Shown: positions 7,366-17,259, counted from the stretch's first letter. The stretch: 47,435 nucleotides of DNA from Oscillatoriales cyanobacterium (GCA_004293365.1 RDYN01000094.1:1-47435); one strand, 5' to 3'. Numbers and translations are program-made. Notes: a model not told the origin generated them from the letters alone.

Positions 7366-10300
7366 TTAATTCAAAGGCACTTCGATCGCAAATTTCGTAC
7401 CTGCGCCCAACACAGACTCGCAACTCAACTTACCGCCGTGGGTTTCCTCCACAATTTGGCGGCTGATAGAAAGCCCCAAACCCGTACCCTTTCCGACTCC
7501 CTTCGTAGTAAACAAATGGTCAAATATCTTCGCCTGCACCTCGGGCGACATCCCTGCGCCGTTATCTTTGATGCAAATCACCACGCTGTTGTTATCCGGC
7601 GAGACATGGGTGATAATGGCGATCGTATTCGGTACAGCCTCAATCTCAGCATAAGTGCGACCCACATTAAATTCGTCAAAACAGTCGATCGCATTTGCCA
7701 ACAAATTCATAAACACCTGATTCAACTGCCCAAAATAACACCTAACAGGCGGCAAATACCCGTATTTCTTGATAATTTGAATCGCAGGGCGAGTATCTTT
7801 AGCCTTCAGCCGATACTGCAAAATCAGCAAAGTGCTATCGATACCCTCATGAATATTTGCTGACACCTTATTCGCAGTATCAGCGCGAGAAAAAGTGCGG
7901 AGAGACGTGCTAATATTGCGGATGCGCTCAGTCCCCGACTTCATCGATAACAGCATTTTCGGCAAATCTTCCATCAAATATTCCAAATCAATATCCGACG
8001 CTTTATCCTCCAATTCCTCACCCGGATTCGGGAATTTTTCCTGGTAAAGTTGCAAGTAATCAATCAAATCAGAGCTAGCCTCAGCAGCAGCAGCAACATT
8101 GCCCGCAATAAAACCCAGCGGATTGTTAATTTCGTGAGCAACCCCTGCAATCAAATTGCCCAAAGCCGACATCTTTTCGCTTTGAATCAGTTGCAGTTGC
8201 GCCTCTTGCAGTTCATTAAAAGATTTTTCTAACTGTTGAGATTTCTCTTGCTCCCGCGCGTACAAACCAGCATTTTCTACAGCAATCGCCACTTGAGAAA
8301 CCAACACTTTTAATACTTCAACCCTCTCATCGGTAAAAGCTCCTACCGTCAAAGCATTTTCCAAATAAATAATTCCGCGTCGCTGAGATTGATAAATAAT
8401 CGGCAAACACAGGATGGATTTTGGTTGATATTTCCCAATGTAAGCATCCCCATTAAAAGGTTCAGCGACAGTCGCATTGTTTAAAACCAGATGCTTTTGA
8501 CTGCGGTGTACGTAATTAATTACAGACACGGGTACATCTTGACAACTTTCTACTGGAATAGACGGTAAAAGTGTCACCCGATCTTCCCCAAGAGTGCCAG
8601 TAGCTTCGATACACAGAACATTGTTTTTTAGCAGCAGCAGCACTACTTTTTGAGCCGCCGCATTTTCCAACAGAATTTTGATTAACTTAGTCAATAACTT
8701 TTCCCAAACAATTTCGCTGGTAATCGCTTGGGAAGCTTTGACAAAAGCGCTCAAATCCAAGAAATGGCCTAAACCGTTACTTGTAGTGCTTCCCGTGCTG
8801 GTGCGGGTGACATCGAGGGTTCGAGTTTCTGCGATCCGGGTTTGTGCGACTAAGAAAGGATATCTAGATTCTAAATCTTTGACTTTAGCTAAAGCTCCCC
8901 AGCGGATGTAGGCATAATATGCTTTGGTAAGGTATGCCTGAGAAATTATTTCTTTGCCCAAAGATTGATAGAATTCTCCGGCTAATTCATAAGCTAATGC
9001 TTCTTCTTGGATGTATTTGTTTTTGTCAGAGCCATAAATTGCGCGATCGTACAAATCCATTGCTGCCAGTTTATCGCTGAGAATTCGCGCTTTTTCAGCT
9101 TCGACTAACTCGTACTTGTGCTGATAATTCATGGGTGCATGGTAGGCCCATTTTTTCAGAATTTGCTGATTAGAGTTAACAATAGCTAGGTATGCTTCTC
9201 GATCGTCACTGTGAGGATAGTGAGCGAGGAGAGCCAGCGAATAGTAAAAATTGTGTACCCCAACAGTAATTAAGCCGATCGCCCCATCTGCGTATTCTAC
9301 CGCTAATTGAGCACTGGCAACAGCCGCAGCATAATCTTTTAATAAATAAAGTAGCATCAATCTAGCAACATAAGCTGCAAACAGCGACATTCGATTATTG
9401 TCTTTCTGCCAACGCGACATCACAGCAGCTTCATCCAACCCGCCGCTAACTAACCGTACTTGCTCTGCTGTTTTGCCTCTTAAGCTTGAAGCCATTACTT
9501 GCCATATTTTAGCATAACCTATGGCAAATTCGTGTTTATTCCTTCGCAAAAACTGCATATATACTGCTTGTTTATCTTCGACATATTCGAGAGGTTCTCC
9601 CACCAAAAATAAATTGGCAATATAGTGCATAGAATTATAAATCCCCCATTCTATATCGCCAGTTGCCACACCAAATTTCATTCCTTCTAGGAATGAAGAA
9701 ACTGTATTTTTAGCAGAGTCTTTCCAGATTCTGGTATGAGCATTAAACATGACATAAACCTTAGCTTTTTGTGGGCTAGCATTGAATTGTTCTAGCAGCT
9801 TTAAAGCGATCAGTCCAGAGTAGTAGCCAGTTTCGATGTCGCCTTCGATTCCGCACAGCATCATTCCATAAAGAGTATAGGGAAAAGCAGCCAATGCTGA
9901 ATGACCGCGATCGATACAAAGATTGACCACAGTCAAGATGAGCGAAGACACAATTTCTGGTTTGGCAATATAAGCAGGAGGATAGAGAACTATCAGGATT
10001 TCCATAGCTGCCAGTTGATACGGATCTGTCATAACTGGCAGGTTTTCTAATTCCTCAATTCGTGGCAATTTTGGTACTGCAATGTTTTGGTTTTCTAAGA
10101 GGTTTATTCCCAGCATTTTCAGCACTTTTAAGCCTGTTTCAACAGCTTTAATCATCTGGCATTGAGCCTGATAAAATAGGATTTTTAACTGATACACTTT
10201 CACTAAATCGAGCTGGTTTGTAGCCGAGCGCAAAACCACGTCAGCTAAAATTTCTGCTTGCTCGAAATTGGTGTTTAAATATTCCGCTTCCACCGTCTCT

Positions 10301-12849
10301 ACATACAGCGGTAGCGTCATACTATAGTTGCAAACCCAGCTATCAGGTGCTAATAACGACATTCCCGCATTCAAATAATTAACGGCCTGTTCGTAAGCAT
10401 TAGCTGCTTTTGCTTTACGCCCAGCAATCAGATTTAATCCTGCTAATTCATCTTTTTCTGATTGGAGGGTGAGACGATCAATTCCGACGTTCAACTGATT
10501 GACGATATCAAAAATGTTTTCTTCTAGCTTTTCGCTGGGAGTATTCTCTAACAGTAATTGACCTATTTTTAAACGGGTAGATTGCTTTTCGTCTTCGGGA
10601 ATGAGCGAATAGGCGGCTTGCTGGACGCGATCGTGCAAAAATCGATATCCCACCCGCGACGTGTCAAAACTCAAATTAACCGCCTCTCCTGGCGTAAATA
10701 GTAAAGGAATGCGATAAGAATCGCTCAAGGGCAAAATTAACCCGGATTGCAAAGCACAATAAAGTTCGGTGGCTGTAGCATTAGCCGACTGTTGGCTGAC
10801 AATAGACAGCACATCGAGAGCAAATTTATCGCCCACACAAGCTGCTAATTTCAATACTTCTTGCGTGGCTGCGGGGAGCTTTTCAATGCGAGAAGCTACG
10901 AGTTCTACTACACTTTTGTCGGTGATGCCAATCGCTTGGATTTCATCAATACTCCAATCCCATGCGCCTTTGCTTCCATCATTTGTAATCGCAGTAAAGT
11001 CAAATGTCAAAAGATTGTCTTGATAAAGTGCTTGGAGTAATTGTGTCAAGAAAAAAGGATTGCCGCCCGTTTTGTTCCAAATCAATTCTGCTAGATGCGT
11101 GACTTGTTCACTGCAATTGTTAAGTGTATCAGCGACTAACTCAGTCACGTTTGCTAAATCCAGCGGTTGCAGCACAATATTGTTGACAATTGTACCAGTT
11201 TTTTCAATTTCTTCTACCGTCTGAATTAACGGGTGAGTCGGACTAACTTCATTATCTCGATAAGCACCAATTACCAAGAGATATTTCTGTTCCGGGTCGG
11301 CAATCAGCAGTTGCATTAATTTCAAAGTTGCTGAATCAGCCCACTGCAAATCGTCTAAAAATATGACTAGCGGGTGTTCTTTTTGCGCGAAAACCCGCAG
11401 AAATTCTTTAAACAGGCGATTGAAGCGATTTTGTGCTTCTGTCAAGCCGACTTCTGGCACTTCTGGCTGTTGGCCGACGATTAATTCAAGTTCGGGAATT
11501 ACGTCGGCAATTACTTGACCGTCTGTTCCTAATGCTGTTAATATTTTGGTGCGCCATGTTTCTAATGAAGCTGCACTTTCTGTTAGCAATTGCCGCAGCA
11601 AGGAGTTAAATGCTTGGATTAATGAGGCGTAGGGAATGTTGCGTTTGAATTGGTCGAATTTGCCGCTGATGAAGTAACCTTTTGACTTGGTTATGGGTTT
11701 GCTAACTTCGTTGACTACGGCTGATTTGCCGATGCCAGAATAACCGGATACTAGCATTAATTCGCTTTGGGAATTGGCCTTGGGGAGGGCGGGTTTTTCT
11801 ATATTTTGGTTGGGTGGCACAGATTCGGGCGAAGCGGCCCCTACAGGTTCAAATGCTGCTGTGTTTTGGTTTGGTGGCACAGATTCGGGCGAAGCGGCCC
11901 CTACACGTTCAAATGCTGCTAATAGTTCGTTGACTTGTTGTTCTCTACCGTACAATTTTTGGGGAATTAACAGTTGGCTGAGAATATCTAAGCGACCGGG
12001 GAGGAAATCTGCTATTTCGCCTGTGGTTTCTAGCTGATGCAAACAAGTTTCTAAATCGGCTAACAATCCGGCCGTACTTTGATATCTGTCTTCGGCATTT
12101 TTTGCCATCATTTTCATCACAATCTCAGAGATGGTGGCGGGGATTTCGGGATTGATTTGATGTGGAGAAAGTGCTTGAACTGCGATGTGGCTGTAAACTA
12201 TTTCTAAGGGGTCGTTGCTGGGGAAAGGTAATTTTCCGGTCAGCATTTCATACAAGGTGATGCCGAGGGAATAAAAGTCGGTGCGGTAGTCGAGGGTGCG
12301 GTTCATTCTCCCGGTTTGTTCGGGTGACATATAGGCTAATGTGCCTTCAACGCAGTTGGGATTGTTGAATTGCGGGTTTTCTTTGTTGAGTTTTGTGGCA
12401 ATGCCGAAGTCGGTGAGTTTGACTTGTTTTGTTTGGGAGTTAATTATGATGTTGCTGGGTTTGATGTCTTTGTGGATTATGTGCTGATAATGCAGGTATT
12501 GTAGGGCTTTGACTATTTGGATGGCGATGTTTAAATTTGCTTGCAGGCTTAATGTTTCTGTTTCTAGGAGTTGGGCGAGGGCTTCGCCGCCAAAGTCTTC
12601 TAATACCACTCCTAATCGGTTGTCAAAGGTTTCGAGATTGATGGCTTTGACGATTTGTGCGCTGTCTAAATTTTGGCGGATTTGATATTCGTGCTTGAGC
12701 ATGGTAATGGCTTCGAGTGTGGGATATTCGGCTTTGAGGACTTTGAGGATTGTGGCGGTGCCGTCTGTGGGTGTTTGTGCGCGATAGATGATTGTTTCGA
12801 TGCCTTCGTGCAGAGTGGAATCGATTTGGTATTCTGATAATCTTAACAT
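7366..12849 (-). CDS. Ser/Thr kinase - AAA ATPase - GAF - histidine kinase
   Basis: An 1827-residue cytosolic signalling protein of the HstK type known from filamentous cyanobacteria. An N-terminal Ser/Thr kinase (about 7-270) has the VAIK-like K36, catalytic HKDIKPSN (D128), DFG 147-149 and SPE 175-177. An AAA/STAND ATPase follows: Walker A GYSGIGKS 369-376, Walker B VIFLDDLQW, then a long TPR-like helical region (about 700-1330). A GAF domain (about 1360-1530) precedes a histidine kinase with H1572 in GVAHEINNP, N box NQVFMNLLANAID, G1 DNGAGMS and G2 GKGTGLGLS. All catalytic motifs of both kinases look intact. Residues 311-350 are two 20-residue repeats made by a 60-bp tandem repeat, just ahead of the P-loop. 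No partner regulator is adjacent. The start ATG has no Shine-Dalgarno. Confidence 0.93.
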   Translation of the reverse strand: MLRLSEYQIDSTLHEGIETIIYRAQTPTDGTATILKVLKAEYPTLEAITMLKHEYQIRQNLDSAQIVKAINLETFDNRLGVVLEDFGGEALAQLLETETLSLQANLNIAIQIVKALQYLHYQHIIHKDIKPSNIIINSQTKQVKLTDFGIATKLNKENPQFNNPNCVEGTLAYMSPEQTGRMNRTLDYRTDFYSLGITLYEMLTGKLPFPSNDPLEIVYSHIAVQALSPHQINPEIPATISEIVMKMMAKNAEDRYQSTAGLLADLETCLHQLETTGEIADFLPGRLDILSQLLIPQKLYGREQQVNELLAAFERVGAASPESVPPNQNTAAFEPVGAASPESVPPNQNIEKPALPKANSQSELMLVSGYSGIGKSAVVNEVSKPITKSKGYFISGKFDQFKRNIPYASLIQAFNSLLRQLLTESAASLETWRTKILTALGTDGQVIADVIPELELIVGQQPEVPEVGLTEAQNRFNRLFKEFLRVFAQKEHPLVIFLDDLQWADSATLKLMQLLIADPEQKYLLVIGAYRDNEVSPTHPLIQTVEEIEKTGTIVNNIVLQPLDLANVTELVADTLNNCSEQVTHLAELIWNKTGGNPFFLTQLLQALYQDNLLTFDFTAITNDGSKGAWDWSIDEIQAIGITDKSVVELVASRIEKLPAATQEVLKLAACVGDKFALDVLSIVSQQSANATATELYCALQSGLILPLSDSYRIPLLFTPGEAVNLSFDTSRVGYRFLHDRVQQAAYSLIPEDEKQSTRLKIGQLLLENTPSEKLEENIFDIVNQLNVGIDRLTLQSEKDELAGLNLIAGRKAKAANAYEQAVNYLNAGMSLLAPDSWVCNYSMTLPLYVETVEAEYLNTNFEQAEILADVVLRSATNQLDLVKVYQLKILFYQAQCQMIKAVETGLKVLKMLGINLLENQNIAVPKLPRIEELENLPVMTDPYQLAAMEILIVLYPPAYIAKPEIVSSLILTVVNLCIDRGHSALAAFPYTLYGMMLCGIEGDIETGYYSGLIALKLLEQFNASPQKAKVYVMFNAHTRIWKDSAKNTVSSFLEGMKFGVATGDIEWGIYNSMHYIANLFLVGEPLEYVEDKQAVYMQFLRRNKHEFAIGYAKIWQVMASSLRGKTAEQVRLVSGGLDEAAVMSRWQKDNNRMSLFAAYVARLMLLYLLKDYAAAVASAQLAVEYADGAIGLITVGVHNFYYSLALLAHYPHSDDREAYLAIVNSNQQILKKWAYHAPMNYQHKYELVEAEKARILSDKLAAMDLYDRAIYGSDKNKYIQEEALAYELAGEFYQSLGKEIISQAYLTKAYYAYIRWGALAKVKDLESRYPFLVAQTRIAETRTLDVTRTSTGSTTSNGLGHFLDLSAFVKASQAITSEIVWEKLLTKLIKILLENAAAQKVVLLLLKNNVLCIEATGTLGEDRVTLLPSIPVESCQDVPVSVINYVHRSQKHLVLNNATVAEPFNGDAYIGKYQPKSILCLPIIYQSQRRGIIYLENALTVGAFTDERVEVLKVLVSQVAIAVENAGLYAREQEKSQQLEKSFNELQEAQLQLIQSEKMSALGNLIAGVAHEINNPLGFIAGNVAAAAEASSDLIDYLQLYQEKFPNPGEELEDKASDIDLEYLMEDLPKMLLSMKSGTERIRNISTSLRTFSRADTANKVSANIHEGIDSTLLILQYRLKAKDTRPAIQIIKKYGYLPPVRCYFGQLNQVFMNLLANAIDCFDEFNVGRTYAEIEAVPNTIAIITHVSPDNNSVVICIKDNGAGMSPEVQAKIFDHLFTTKGVGKGTGLGLSISRQIVEETHGGKLSCESVLGAGTKFAIEVPLN
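11804..11920. repeat. In-frame 60-bp tandem repeat inside the giant kinase gene
   Basis: Two copies (11804-11860, 11864-11920) share GATTCGGGCGAAGCGGCCCC and TTCAAATGCTGCT with only a few differences. Sixty bases keep the frame and give VGAASPESVPPNQN twice (residues 317-330, 337-350). The sequence resembles a dispersed cyanobacterial intergenic repeat more than kinase sequence. Confidence 0.9.
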
Positions 12850-13191
12850 AATTTAACTTAAGAACTTGAGGAGCTAATTATCAGTAAGTTTACACTATTT
12901 TGTCTTGAGTTGTTGTGATTTTGGTCGGAGATTTTGCTGTCACAAATCACAGGTTACATACACTAAGTGAAAATACGGTGGTGTTCGTTGGTATCAACAA
13001 ACATCTTAAGTTTAATATCAGTTTTGTGTGTGAGTTCCGAATGCTTTCGATCCCCCCTAACCCCCCTTAAAAAGGGGGGGACTGGAGCGAGGAAAGTTCC
13101 TAGGGTGCGTCAGGGTAAAATTCATGAGTCTACGTTCAAAATACTTAGCCCTGACGCACCCTACAATTAAGGGAATTTGCGGGACGGATTC
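12850..13191. repeat. Intergenic region with two palindromic repeats
   Basis: At 13050-13080 a C7/G7 palindrome (CCCCCCTTAAAAAGGGGGG) belongs to the family found inside the NB-ARC gene at 21400-21523. At 13102-13165 an inverted repeat has arms GGGTGCGTCAGGG and CCCTGACGCACCC. The rest (12850-13040) should hold the promoter of the giant kinase on the minus strand, but I see no clear boxes. Confidence 0.75.
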
Positions 13192-15585
13192 TCAATCGGT
13201 AACAACTGTAACTTCGCGATATTCTGCAAGAGCTTTTGTCTCCGGCAAAATACGGACGCGGGCGAATTTTAAACCGCTGACTCCTTGCAGTGATTCTACC
13301 ATGCCGGTCTGCACTTTTGCTTCTACCCAACCTTCGCGTGACAGGTAGCGCAAGTATTGTTGATACTCTTCCCATTCGTCTTCGGTTGAATAAACTACGG
13401 TTAGCATTCCTGATTGGGTGATTCGCTCTTGTGCGTCTTTGTCAACGGCTTTTTCGATGCGCTTTTTGACGAGTTCGTAGCGGATGTCGCGCGTGCCTTT
13501 TACGTCGAACATTTTTTCGGTGTTTTCGTTGTGAAAAATGTCGATGGTGGTATTTTGTACTAAGACTAAATGGGCTAGTTCCATGTTAATTTGAGACTCG
13601 GCTTGCAGGCGAAAAACTGTGCGGCCGCAGTCGCAAATTGCTCGCAGTTGTTCGTACCGCAAACTGTGCAAATGAAATTGGCTGAATTTGGGATCGATCG
13701 ACTTTCCAACATAAATCATGTGATCCATGCCGTCGGTGCATTCGATGTCGCAGTAGTGGGGGAGGATTTGCTGCATTTTTTCTTGCCAGCGGGCCCAGGT
13801 TTCTTGGAGTTTGGTGCCGATTAGGTTGAGCATTTGGTCGTAGCGGGTACGATCGCCATAAACGCAGTTGTGCTCGTTTTCGCAGGCGGCTCGGTAAGCT
13901 TCAACTGCTGCCTGAACCCTGGGCCCGCACTGCACAAAATAGTCAAAATACACTTCTAAACGCTCGTTTAAATACTCGGCTGCTCGCACCTCCATATCGA
14001 CTGTTACTTTTTCTTTTAAATGCTCGATGTAGTCGAGCAAGTCGAGCCGCAGTTGCTCGCCGAGGTGGGTAGTTTGTGTTTCGCAAACGGCATCGGCTAT
14101 GGCTAAACCCAAGCGGAATTGTTCGAGCAAATCTGTTTGAATGGCTCGGTTTCTTTCGTCGCTGGAACCGCGGATGTCGGAAATTCCGTACAGGGGATGA
14201 ACGTCTGCAAATACGATCGTCTCTTGGGGCAGTCCCCAACTGCGCCTTTCTGCTTCTTGGGCGAAGCGCCACTCGACTGCGGGATGGATGTTGTGAATGT
14301 GGGTAAACCGCTGCTGGATGGCTTGCCGCAGGGCTGCAATGAAGGCGGGAATGAGTTCTTGGGCGTGTTGGGCGTCAATGTTGTTGAAGTGGTTGGGCCG
14401 ATCGCACAACAGCCCCACCACGCCCAAAATCCGCAGCCCGCAGCCCTCGCGGGTGACTGATTTGACTACCAGGGGCACCAGCAGCATCGACTGAGTGCCC
14501 ATTTTCCGCAAAGTTCGCTCGCACTCGGTGCGGCACTCGCGGCGCAAGTCTGGGACGTTCCAAACTTGATTTGCTGCGGTGGCCTTCATAAAGTGAGAAG
14601 CTTCTAGGGACTCCATTGAATAAACAACCGGCTGCAAATGTTGGCCGTCTTTAGCAACTAATAGCTGTACCTGTTCGCCGTCGGGGCGCATTAGCAAAGT
14701 GCCGTCTGCATTGAAGAGCGATCGCAAACAGCGATCGATTCTCTCAAATTTGTCAGGGCGCAGCATGGAATCGCGATCGATCAATAACTGAGTCAGGCGG
14801 CGAATTTGCTCCTGTACCGTGACATCAAAACCTTCTAGCAGCAGCAAACCTTCGATGCGGTAATTATCTAAATTTAGGCGATCGGCTAAAGTTCCCAATT
14901 GATTGGGCTGCATCAGCCAACCTTCCCGTTCTGCAACAGGCATTAAATTTAATGGAAGATCTGCAAATTCATCTTTTTTTGAATTAATCCGAGTAATTTT
15001 CAACTGTTCCGAACCCAGCCAAAATTCAATAAATCTCGATTCATGCTGTTGCGAATTTTTAATGCTCACCGTGACAGGTTCATCTAGCACCCGCAAACTA
15101 TCGAGGTTTATTTGATAAAATTGCTTAAATACCCAGTGTAAAAGGTGGCGGCGGTACAATTGTTCTACTATTTTTGCATCACAATCCTCGAACAGTTCTA
15201 GCAAAGAGATCCCAGTTTCTGTAAACCAACCGTTATGAGATTGAGTTACCAAAGGCGTTCCCTCCCAGCCCGCCAAGCGACAAAATGCCGCGTTAGCGTA
15301 ACGCAGAGCAAAAGTTCCCGGTTCCATCACCGCGATTAAAACGCGGCGATCGCCCAGAAATTGAAACAGTCGCTCTAAATCTTGTTTCCAAGTTTTCAAG
15401 CGTTCAATTTCAGCAGATTGACTCGGTACTTGAGCCGTCAAAGCTTCCAGTAGCTGTTCCACGTCTGGTTCCTTGGGCAGATTCTCGCTGTCTTGCTCTG
15501 TCGCAATGATATCTGTATCTGCCGTTGGCAGTGATTTTACGGAGTTGTTATTGTTTTGAGGGGAAGATGATTTAGGAGTAGGCAT
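13192..15585 (-). CDS. Large PAS/GAF-like signalling protein, function unknown
   Basis: A 797-residue soluble protein. After a Ser/Asn-rich disordered N-terminus (1-50) and a coiled coil (about 55-75), a PAS-like segment (about 80-200) contains ALRYANAAFCRLAGW. A GAF-like domain lies at about 265-420 (SMLLVPLVVKS, GVVGLLCDRPNHF). The C-terminal half (about 430-790) is helical and has no recognised catalytic motif; no kinase, cyclase or GGDEF signature is visible. It may be a sensory adaptor. The start is supported by AGGTG eight bases before the ATG. It is codirectional with the giant kinase, 342 bases upstream of it, with repeats between, so co-transcription is uncertain. Confidence 0.72.
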   Translation of the reverse strand: MPTPKSSSPQNNNNSVKSLPTADTDIIATEQDSENLPKEPDVEQLLEALTAQVPSQSAEIERLKTWKQDLERLFQFLGDRRVLIAVMEPGTFALRYANAAFCRLAGWEGTPLVTQSHNGWFTETGISLLELFEDCDAKIVEQLYRRHLLHWVFKQFYQINLDSLRVLDEPVTVSIKNSQQHESRFIEFWLGSEQLKITRINSKKDEFADLPLNLMPVAEREGWLMQPNQLGTLADRLNLDNYRIEGLLLLEGFDVTVQEQIRRLTQLLIDRDSMLRPDKFERIDRCLRSLFNADGTLLMRPDGEQVQLLVAKDGQHLQPVVYSMESLEASHFMKATAANQVWNVPDLRRECRTECERTLRKMGTQSMLLVPLVVKSVTREGCGLRILGVVGLLCDRPNHFNNIDAQHAQELIPAFIAALRQAIQQRFTHIHNIHPAVEWRFAQEAERRSWGLPQETIVFADVHPLYGISDIRGSSDERNRAIQTDLLEQFRLGLAIADAVCETQTTHLGEQLRLDLLDYIEHLKEKVTVDMEVRAAEYLNERLEVYFDYFVQCGPRVQAAVEAYRAACENEHNCVYGDRTRYDQMLNLIGTKLQETWARWQEKMQQILPHYCDIECTDGMDHMIYVGKSIDPKFSQFHLHSLRYEQLRAICDCGRTVFRLQAESQINMELAHLVLVQNTTIDIFHNENTEKMFDVKGTRDIRYELVKKRIEKAVDKDAQERITQSGMLTVVYSTEDEWEEYQQYLRYLSREGWVEAKVQTGMVESLQGVSGLKFARVRILPETKALAEYREVTVVTD

Positions 15586-15650
15586 GAGTAAAACACCTGA
15601 AAGCGGTAGATTTTGTTAAACAATGTGAGCGATCGGCGATTTATGGATTT

Positions 15651-15769
15651 GTCAAGAACTTAGAGCCTGTTTGTAAAGTTTCTGTGTATGTATCCGAAAC
15701 TAAGTGTTTTCTCGGACGAGCGGTACCTAAATTTTTACTTTTCTTCACAAACAAGCTCTTGGTCTTGAC
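15651..15769. repeat. Long imperfect inverted repeat, MITE-like
   Basis: Left arm 15651-15678 (GTCAAGAACT, AGAGCCTGTTTGTAAAG) pairs with right arm 15743-15769 (CTTCACAAACAAGCTCTT, GGTCTTGAC), about 23 of 28 positions matching, around a 64-base centre with no ORF. It could be a small non-autonomous element or a stable hairpin. The remaining 15770-16010 holds GGTAATT short tandem repeats (15913-15955) and no gene. Confidence 0.65.
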
Positions 15770-16017
15770 GTTATAAGTGATATTAACGTGTTTGCGACCT
15801 GGCTGGTAACACCCATTATAAGTGGTGTGCCGTAGTGGATAGTGTCAGGGACTAATGCTATTTGACTCAGATGTGAGATATATAGTAGCTTTGGGTTGAA
15901 TGAGGAACAGTCTTGGTAATTGGGAATTGGTAATTGCGAATTGGTAATTGTTAAGCTGGTTGCGAGTCAGTAATTTTGCCAAAAAAATTAGGGTAACAAT
16001 CTAAATAAACTTGCTAT

Positions 16018-16046
16018 TTGGCAATGCAATAATTTAAATATATAAT
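16018..16046 (+). promoter_or_regulatory. Sigma-70-type promoter of the RTX gene
   Basis: TTGGCA (16018-16023), a 17-base spacer and a perfect TATAAT (16041-16046). A ribosome binding site GAAAGGA (16065-16071) stands seven bases before the ATG at 16079. This is the clearest promoter of the window. Confidence 0.75.
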
Positions 16047-16078
16047 ACAGCTAACAGTATTTTTGAAAGGACATACCT

Positions 16079-16858
16079 ATGGCTTTAACCCTTAACAATC
16101 TCATCGGCGATTTCACCGGATTTCCTGTATTTGCTGGCGGCGGGCCGCGTCTTTTGGGATTCGCTACACCAGATGAGATTGACGTAGAGGATGGAAATTT
16201 GTCGTCTTTTCCCTGGGGAGTATGGGGACTCGACGGCAACGATACGATCGCAGGTTCGTCGGATTCCAACGAGCGGCTGTTGGGAAATAATGGGGATGAT
16301 ATTATCGGCGGTGGCGGGGGAAATGACATCATTTACGGCGGGAAAGGTAACGATGGTGTGGATGGAAATGATGGTAACGACGTAGTTAGGGGCGACAGCG
16401 GCAACGACCTGATCTTTGGAGGGCCCGGGAACGACATTCTTCGGGGAGGGCAAGGAGACGACGATTTAGACGGCAATGAGGGCAACGATTTCTTGGCGGG
16501 CGATCGGGGAGTGGACGTGCTGACGGGAGGCCTTGGTGCTGACATATTCGTGCTTAGAAGCAACGAACAGTTTGGAGTCAATGCAGCCGATGTAATTACC
16601 GATTTTAACTTTGACGAGGGCGATCGCATCGGTTTAACAGATGGTTTAACAGAACTAGACCTCATCTTCACTGACGACAATCTGATTGCTTACGACAACG
16701 ACGGAATTCTCAACGATATGGTGATTGAAAACGCAATAAATGGACAGATTTTGGGGATTGTTTTAAACACGAACAACTTTGAACTGATCGGTGCATTTGA
16801 ACAAGCTAGTCCGTTTGCTTTGGCAGTAAACGGTACTCAATTCCAGTTTTTGGCTTAG
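16079..16858 (+). CDS. RTX (hemolysin-type) calcium-binding repeat protein
   Basis: A 259-residue acidic protein. Residues 68-155 hold about eight RTX nonapeptides (GGxGxDxUx), for example NDIIYGGKG and NDLIFGGPG, which form a calcium-filled parallel beta-roll. The following ADIFVLRSNEQ...ADVITDFNFDEGDRI pattern is the usual cap of RTX/serralysin-type C-terminal modules. The final QFQFLA is hydrophobic. There is no N-terminal signal peptide, as expected for type I secretion, whose ABC transporter is not in this window. No enzymatic domain is present: it is an RTX module almost alone, perhaps a cell-surface or matrix protein. Strong promoter and ribosome binding site suggest good expression. 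Confidence 0.9.
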   Translation: MALTLNNLIGDFTGFPVFAGGGPRLLGFATPDEIDVEDGNLSSFPWGVWGLDGNDTIAGSSDSNERLLGNNGDDIIGGGGGNDIIYGGKGNDGVDGNDGNDVVRGDSGNDLIFGGPGNDILRGGQGDDDLDGNEGNDFLAGDRGVDVLTGGLGADIFVLRSNEQFGVNAADVITDFNFDEGDRIGLTDGLTELDLIFTDDNLIAYDNDGILNDMVIENAINGQILGIVLNTNNFELIGAFEQASPFALAVNGTQFQFLA

Positions 16859-17230
16859 TTATTTGTAGGGTGCGCAGTGCGCACCTTAGTTGTAAATATT
16901 GCGGTGTTTTGCTTAGTCATGAATGCTCTGGTTTGTAGTGAGGACTAAAGTCCGCATCAAAGAGAGGACTAAAGTCCTCACTACGAACCTTTTTAAGGGT
17001 TAAAATTTAACTATTCGGGGCGGGCAAGATGCCCACCCCACAAAATACAATGATGGTGGTAGAACAGGCATCTTGGCTGTTATTCGGGGCGGGGAAGATG
17101 GCTACCCACTAATTGTTTAAATAAACAGAATTTTTTAAATTAGGATCGCCAATTAAATAACTTACAATTTTAATTATTATTGTGGAATTTATTTAATTAT
17201 CATTGGTTAGAGGCGGCTCAGCTTAATGCC
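16859..17230. repeat. Intergenic cluster of palindromic repeats
   Basis: Contains AGGGTGCGCAGTGCGCACCT just after the RTX stop (16866-16885), a 58-bp inverted repeat with arms GTAGTGAGGACTAAAGTCC and GGACTAAAGTCCTCACTAC (16936-16985), and two GGGGCGGGcAAGATGsCyACCC units at 17018-17040 and 17088-17108. No gene is seen. Confidence 0.8.
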
Positions 17231-17259
17231 AAAAATGTACGAAATGTACGAATTGTCAG
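17231..17259 (+). promoter_or_regulatory. Bipartite motif AAAAATGT-N5-A-TGTACGAATTGTCAG, copy 1
   Basis: AAAAATGT (17231-17238), five variable bases, one A, then TGTACGAATTGTCAG (17245-17259). The same 23 fixed bases with the same spacing occur at 20673-20701 upstream of the NB-ARC gene. Here it lies about 107 bases before the protease-TPR start; a TATACT -10-like box is at 17321-17326. Probably an operator or shared promoter element. Confidence 0.5.

Noticed and set aside
14076-14494. Plus-strand frames of 76-113 residues opposite the PAS/GAF-like gene
   Set aside because: Antisense shadows of a long real gene with normal codon pattern on the other strand.
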